From positions 16,565-80,564 of the forward strand of contig CAIVRH010000021.1 of the NCBI GenBank assembly GCA_903908285.1: DNA of 64,000 nucleotides, in the 5' to 3' direction. The DNA is from an uncultured candidate division Zixibacteria bacterium (lineage in GTDB: Bacteria > Zixibacteria > MSB-5A5 > SM1-73). Below, one piece after another: positions 60,279-64,000 of the stretch; position 1 is the stretch's first letter; the number at the start of each line of letters is the position of its first letter. The notes beneath the pieces are model-generated. The model ran no database searches. It was not told the DNA's origin and was given only the letters and a program-made list of their open reading frames with translations. A program made the translations under genes and the position numbers.

Positions 60279-62607
60279 ATCAGATACCATTAAAGATAAG
60301 ATTTCCTATATAAACTCCTTAATTCAAAAGAAGGAGTTCAAACAGGCATTAGCTGAAATCAGGGATTTAGAAAATCGGGACGAATTTAGCTATTCAGGTG
60401 AATTTTTATACCTTTCCGCCATAGTGCTTCAAGGCATAGGAAACTATCAAGAAGCTTTACTTAAGGCTAAGAAAGCTTATGGGGTTTTTCGGAATTCAGC
60501 TGAGAACAAAGAAATAGCTCAAATTCAGTTTATCACTGGCATAATTCAATCTGATATAGGTAATCTAAGGGAAGCTGAATTTGAGCTTAGAGATGCATTG
60601 GCTACTTATAGACGGATCAATGATGAGCAAGGGATAATAGAAACTTACAATGAACTTGCCAGGATTTACTTTGTTCAAGGTGAATATGAGAAGGTTATCA
60701 ATTATCTTAGCCAAGGGTTAGAATACAGTAACCGAATTAACGATTCCAAGATGATTGCTCGTTTCTCTGGTAACCTCGGTACCACCTGTATGTTGACAGG
60801 TAGATGGAAGAAAGCAGAGACGCATCTTCTAACAAGCCTCAAATATGATGAGAGAAACAAAAACACAATCAACATTTGCTGTTGGTATCTTTCTTTGGGT
60901 TATGTGTGTTTTCTTCAGAGAGATTTTACTAAAACAGTTGAGTATTATGAAAAAGCCTTGAAACTTATCTATGACAACAACTACATGCGGGAGATGGCAA
61001 TCTACTATGAATATTATGGGGAGTTAGCATTTACCCAGGGCAATTATTTTCTGGCTGAAGACCATTGTAGAAACGGAATAAAGATAGGGGAGGAAATTGC
61101 TCCCGCAGGTGATATTGTCAGTCAGACCTATCGGCTCTTGGCAGAGGTTCAGATTGCAGAGAAGCAATATGATGAAGCCTTATTTTCCTGTGAGAAGGCA
61201 TTAAAGGTTGCAGAATCATTGGGAGAGAGAATCGAGATCGGAGCGATTCACCGGGCATTGGGGCAGATCTATACCGCTAAAAAAGATACGGGTAAAGCCA
61301 AAGAGAATTTTGAGAAGAGCATCTCTGTTTTGGAAGAGATCGGAGCCAAATTTGAATTAGGGAAAACGTATCTGGTAGCATTAAAGTCGGACTCTTTCGA
61401 ATATCATGATCGAGTGGCATATTTTGCCAATGCCAGGGAGGTATTCAAAGAGTTAGAGTCAGATTATTGGTTGGGTAAAACAACCATAGCTTTCTGTGAG
61501 ATGCTGTTTGAGACTGGTGAATATGAAAAAGCAGAGGTTTATCTTAAGGAGCCGGAGAATATTTTCAATCAATTGAATGAAGAAAAGGAACTAACTTCTG
61601 TCTTGGAATTGAAAAACAAAATAAATAGGGTTTTGGACAAGGTTGGTACTCATGAAACTAACAAGCGGATAGAGTATCATTTTTCTGATATAGTAACACA
61701 GCATCCGCAGATGCTGGCATTGCTGGATGAAGCCGGAAAGTTAAAAGATTTGGACGTGCCAATTTTGATAGAGGGAGAGACCGGGACCGGGAAGGATCTT
61801 CTGGCATCGGTTATTCACTGTGAAAGCAGAAGGAAGAATAGGCGCTTTGTGCCGGTGAACTGCCCTGCCATACCGGAGCATCTGCTGGAGAGTGAGCTTT
61901 TTGGTTACAAGAAAGGAGCTTTCACCGGGGCAGACAAGGATAAGATGGGTTTATTTGAAGCAGCGGATGGAGGAACGATTTTCTTGAATGAGATAGGTGA
62001 TTTGCCTTTAAGACTTCAATCTAGAATGCTGGATGTGATAGAATATAAAACATTCACCAGACTGGGAGAGGTTCAGGTTCGAAGGATTGATTTCCGGGTA
62101 ATAGCCGCGACCAACAAGGATTTGAGTGAAGAGATAGTAAAGGGAAATTTTAGAGAGGACCTTTATCATCGGCTTAATGTGCTTAAGCTTAAACTTCCTC
62201 CTTTGCGGGAGAGAAAAAATGATATTCCTCTTTTGATCAAACATTTCTTAGCAACGCAAGGGATCAGCTGTGAAGATTTAGATAAATCGATCTATTTGCC
62301 GGACTGTCTGGGTTGCCATTGGCCGGGCAATGTTCGTCAATTGAAAAATGAGCTTAAGCGCTCAGTTTCGCTTTCGAACCCATTCGATTTGCAAAAACTC
62401 CTTGAGGAACTGGGCAAATCAAACCGGACAAGAGCTGAGGTTGTGGCTGGAAATTCTCTGGTTGGCAAAAAGGCAGAAGCTGAAAGAGCCGAAATTCTGG
62501 AAGTAATCAAGAAAAGCGATGGCGACAAGGAAATGGCAGCTAGGTTTTTGGGTGTTTCAAGAGCAACGTTATATCGAAAGATAAAGGACTATAATCTGAA
62601 CATTTAG
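60247..62607 (+). CDS. TPR-containing sigma-54 transcriptional activator (AAA+)
   Basis: A 786-residue enhancer-binding protein. Residues about 15-465 are tandem TPR repeats (ALLKAKKAYGVF, EAEFELRDALATYRRI, KTVEYYEKALKLIYD, DEALFSCEKALKVAE). The AAA+ domain has Walker A GETGTGKD at 510-517, the sigma-54 contact loop GAFTGA at 557-562 and R-finger region FREDLYHRLNVLKLKLPPLRER. The C-terminus is a Fis-type HTH (EILEVIKKSDGDKEMAARFLGVSRATLYRKIKDY). It has no receiver, PAS or GAF domain, so the TPR array is the likely sensor or ligand/protein-binding module. No Shine-Dalgarno precedes ATG 60247; translation is probably coupled to the overlapping upstream ORF. Palindromes and a sigma-54 promoter follow. 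Confidence 0.92.
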   Translation: MEPMKSRSQDKSDTIKDKISYINSLIQKKEFKQALAEIRDLENRDEFSYSGEFLYLSAIVLQGIGNYQEALLKAKKAYGVFRNSAENKEIAQIQFITGIIQSDIGNLREAEFELRDALATYRRINDEQGIIETYNELARIYFVQGEYEKVINYLSQGLEYSNRINDSKMIARFSGNLGTTCMLTGRWKKAETHLLTSLKYDERNKNTINICCWYLSLGYVCFLQRDFTKTVEYYEKALKLIYDNNYMREMAIYYEYYGELAFTQGNYFLAEDHCRNGIKIGEEIAPAGDIVSQTYRLLAEVQIAEKQYDEALFSCEKALKVAESLGERIEIGAIHRALGQIYTAKKDTGKAKENFEKSISVLEEIGAKFELGKTYLVALKSDSFEYHDRVAYFANAREVFKELESDYWLGKTTIAFCEMLFETGEYEKAEVYLKEPENIFNQLNEEKELTSVLELKNKINRVLDKVGTHETNKRIEYHFSDIVTQHPQMLALLDEAGKLKDLDVPILIEGETGTGKDLLASVIHCESRRKNRRFVPVNCPAIPEHLLESELFGYKKGAFTGADKDKMGLFEAADGGTIFLNEIGDLPLRLQSRMLDVIEYKTFTRLGEVQVRRIDFRVIAATNKDLSEEIVKGNFREDLYHRLNVLKLKLPPLRERKNDIPLLIKHFLATQGISCEDLDKSIYLPDCLGCHWPGNVRQLKNELKRSVSLSNPFDLQKLLEELGKSNRTRAEVVAGNSLVGKKAEAERAEILEVIKKSDGDKEMAARFLGVSRATLYRKIKDYNLNI

Positions 62608-62710
62608 TCTCATTTTTGAGAAATCACATCTCATTATTGAGACGATGATATCTCTTTATATAAGAGCGAATTAAAGGTAATCAGGCTATATAGCTTTCTC
62701 ATTATTGAGA
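62608..62710. promoter_or_regulatory. Three 14-bp palindromes, candidate binding sites of the activator
   Basis: TCTCATTTTTGAGA at 62608-62621, TCTCATTATTGAGA at 62629-62642 and again at 62697-62710, directly after the regulator's stop codon. Centres of the first two are 21 bp apart, two helical turns. The third is 68 bp further. They lie 110-230 bp ahead of the sigma-54 promoter at 62817, the usual distance for upstream activating sequences of Fis-HTH activators. Confidence 0.7.
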
Positions 62711-62726
62711 AAGCTATTTTGTTTTT
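62690..62726 (+). terminator. Terminator of the regulator operon, overlapping the third palindrome
   Basis: ATAGCTTTCTCA (62690-62701), loop TTAT and TGAGAAAGCTAT (62706-62717) form a perfect 12-bp stem followed by TTTGTTTTT. The 14-bp palindrome is the apical part of the stem. Confidence 0.85.
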
Positions 62727-62816
62727 GGTCCCCAATTTTCTCCATTTCTGAATTTTACTATTTCTATCTTGCAGTAAGATAGGAGCTTAGAGAATAGGAT
62801 CCATGGAATTTTAATT

Positions 62817-62832
62817 CGGCACACTCCTTGCA
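62817..62832 (+). promoter_or_regulatory. Sigma-54 (RpoN) promoter
   Basis: CGGCAC-N5-TTGCA: the invariant -24 GG (62818-62819) and -12 GC (62830-62831) are exactly 10 bases apart, and 10 of 11 conserved positions of TGGCAC-N5-TTGCW agree. Transcription would start near 62843. No other such element was noticed in the window. Confidence 0.75.
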
Positions 62833-62842
62833 ATAAATCCTT

Positions 62843-63140
62843 GTGCTTTAAATAACAATTGGTTTTCCTCCTTCTTCAAAAAGGAAGCTCTGTCCCGCTT
62901 TGAGGGGTACCCACAAGGCGGGATGGGGCGAAAAGAAAGAAGAGGATCAGGTTAGAGGTTTTATGAAGAATTCATTTTTTACTCCTTCTGTGTAAGTCGT
63001 TAGGTTAAGCACAAAAGACCGCTCCGCCCCTTTGGTTACCCCCACCAGAAGGGGCGAAGCGGGAATAACCGGAAGGGTGATTGATTTAGAAAGAAGAGAA
63101 AGGGATAGGGAAAGTTAATCATTTACAAGGGAGGTGAATT
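62843..63140 (+). other. Structured leader downstream of the sigma-54 promoter
   Basis: About 300 bases with two strong hairpins. CCCGCTTTG (62894-62902) pairs with CAAGGCGGG (62914-62922), and CCGC..CGCCCCTT (63019-63032) with AAGGGGCG..GCGG (63049-63062). The two share similar sequence and may be a repeat family. Only 9-10-codon ORFs are seen (for example MKNSFFTPSV, start near 62962), not supported as genes. Confidence 0.45.
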
Positions 63141-63149
63141 ATGTTATAG
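63141..63149 (+). other. Two-codon minimal ORF with strong ribosome-binding site
   Basis: AAGGGAGGTGAATT is followed by ATG TTA TAG and at once a second stop TGA. The frame is the same as that of the barrel gene, whose ATG is 51 bases downstream and has only a weak site (TGAGGCTGCC). It could be a reinitiation or stalling device, or the disabled original start of the gene. Confidence 0.5.
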
Positions 63150-63191
63150 TGATACGAAAAACTGATCAATAAAACCTTTTCTGAGGCTGCC

Positions 63192-63908
63192 ATGAAGATA
63201 AAGACGATCCTTTTCCTTTTATCCACAATCCTGGTTATCTGGTTAAGGGAAGACACCTGGTCTATTGACCTACAAGGTAAATTTGCATTCAGCGGAATGG
63301 GTGGTGTTTCCTATGTTATGAAAACTGGTTTTTCCTCTGAGGACAAAATAAAAAACAATTATGGCTTTGGTTTGAGCGCCGAGTACTTTTTCTTAAAACC
63401 TCTCTCCGCAGGTTTAGCCATAGTCCACAACTCCTTTCAGGGCGACTGGTATTATTCTTATTCCTCCACTGACTGGCAGTGGACAAGTTTCAGCATCTTT
63501 GCAAAATTCGTTATAGGACCGGAGCTCAAAATTTCCCCGTATTTCAAGGGCGGGTTGGGGCTGTATATCCCCTGGATGAAAGACTGGTCATTTTCTAATC
63601 CGGACACAGTTTATACTCACAAATCGTATGGAAAGGGGCAATTTGGCTGGTCTATTGGTTTTGGAGTTCGCTATCTTATCACTAGGAAGATGCTGGTCTA
63701 TTTAGACGTCCCCCTAAATATCATCTACACTAACGGTTTGGTGATGCGGGGAGTTGATATCCCGGTTCAGATAGGTCCCTCCCAAAAGATTATGACACAA
63801 TACCACAAAATCCATGGTAGAAGCCAGTATGTAAATATCTTCGCCGGGATCTCGTTTTTAGGGTTAATGGTAAAAACGTGTTGGTTTTTTGTGGTTGATA
63901 ATAATTGA
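63192..63908 (+). CDS. Outer-membrane beta-barrel protein
   Basis: A 238-residue protein with a signal peptide (MKIKTILFLLSTILVIWL...) and an eight-strand-like barrel pattern: alternating hydrophobic strands with Gly/aromatic turns (FAFSGMGGVSYVMK, YGFGLSAEYFFLKPLSAGLAI, PYFKGGLGLYIPW, FGWSIGFGVRYLITRKMLVYLDVPLNI), ending VNIFAGISFLG. It resembles OmpW/OmpA-type small barrels of the outer-membrane-beta-barrel domain families. It is the first substantial gene after the sigma-54 promoter and therefore the likely target of the TPR-AAA+ activator. The C-terminal extension MVKTCWFFVVDNN is unusual for a barrel. Function unknown. Confidence 0.75.
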   Translation: MKIKTILFLLSTILVIWLREDTWSIDLQGKFAFSGMGGVSYVMKTGFSSEDKIKNNYGFGLSAEYFFLKPLSAGLAIVHNSFQGDWYYSYSSTDWQWTSFSIFAKFVIGPELKISPYFKGGLGLYIPWMKDWSFSNPDTVYTHKSYGKGQFGWSIGFGVRYLITRKMLVYLDVPLNIIYTNGLVMRGVDIPVQIGPSQKIMTQYHKIHGRSQYVNIFAGISFLGLMVKTCWFFVVDNN

Positions 63909-63943
63909 GACATACCATACGAGATAAGCTTCTCTTCTCAATT
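63903..63943 (+). other. Inverted repeat at the end of the barrel gene
   Basis: AATTGAGA (63903-63910, spanning the stop codon) and TCTCAATT (63936-63943) are perfect complements. There is no T-run; it may be a weak terminator or chance. Confidence 0.3.
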
Positions 63944-64000
63944 TAGATAAACCACGATGTTGCCGGTAGTGTTGTTTGAGCATGCCAAATCTCCCTTCTA

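Noticed and set aside
62930..62999. Short ORFs in the sigma-54 leader (about 10 codons)
   Set aside because: Too short and without consistent ribosome-binding sites or conserved features.
1..64000. tRNA or rRNA genes
   Set aside because: GGTTCGA/GGTTCAA matches were all within the short repeat arrays. No cloverleaf or rRNA signature was seen by eye.

Overview
The window reads as a piece of a Gram-negative bacterial chromosome of moderate G+C. The gene set points to the Fibrobacterota-Chlorobiota-Bacteroidota (FCB) superphylum, most like an uncultured candidate phylum of the Zixibacteria/Marinimicrobia/KSB1 kind. The markers are two tandem GWxTD proteins, a PorU-PorV-like pair of the type IX secretion system (T9SS), extracellular proteins with FlgD-like C-terminal sorting domains, TPR proteins, an archaeal-type TrpB2 and four-helix-bundle (S23/IVP) genes. 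The placement is inference; no rRNA or tRNA gene is visible.

Layout. 0-7 kb: a truncated histidine ammonia-lyase, a large TPR protein and an ExbB-ExbD-ExbD-TonB energising module ending in a clear terminator. 7-20 kb: a Yip1-like membrane protein, a MacAB/TolC-type tripartite ABC exporter (TolC, adaptor, ATPase, two permeases) interrupted by a four-helix-bundle cassette, two GWxTD proteins and a NatAB-like ABC exporter. 20-24 kb: a compact operon behind a good sigma-70 promoter, with an RRE-bearing radical SAM/SPASM enzyme, a membrane protein ending in a CACAC-type cysteine tail, a TPM-domain lipoprotein and a LemA protein. This looks like a peptide- or protein-maturation system and is one of the two most interesting regions. 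24-39 kb: mainly housekeeping genes (MFS, cold-shock protein with a terminator in its leader, PBP1A, asparaginase, HD protein, GT-C glycosyltransferase, TrpB2, M48 protease, LeuC-like hydratase, DUF554, class II aldolase), with several families of intergenic repeats.

39-58 kb is a cell-surface and secretion block: a probable structured RNA with a consensus promoter and terminator, PorU, a PorV-like protein carrying a large propeller/LysM insertion, an M6 metalloprotease with a sorting domain, two DUF5683 paralogues, an NHL propeller, a large outer-membrane protein and an Omp85 protein, followed by a UbiA prenyltransferase.

59-64 kb holds the second striking region. A 27-residue peptide gene has its Shine-Dalgarno sequence buried in a long-range RNA helix. 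A small secreted protein gene follows, overlapping a TPR-AAA+ sigma-54 activator. Three copies of a 14-bp palindrome and a good sigma-54 promoter come next, and the promoter leads through a structured leader to a beta-barrel protein. The architecture suggests a self-contained signal-responsive sigma-54 circuit, possibly peptide-sensing.
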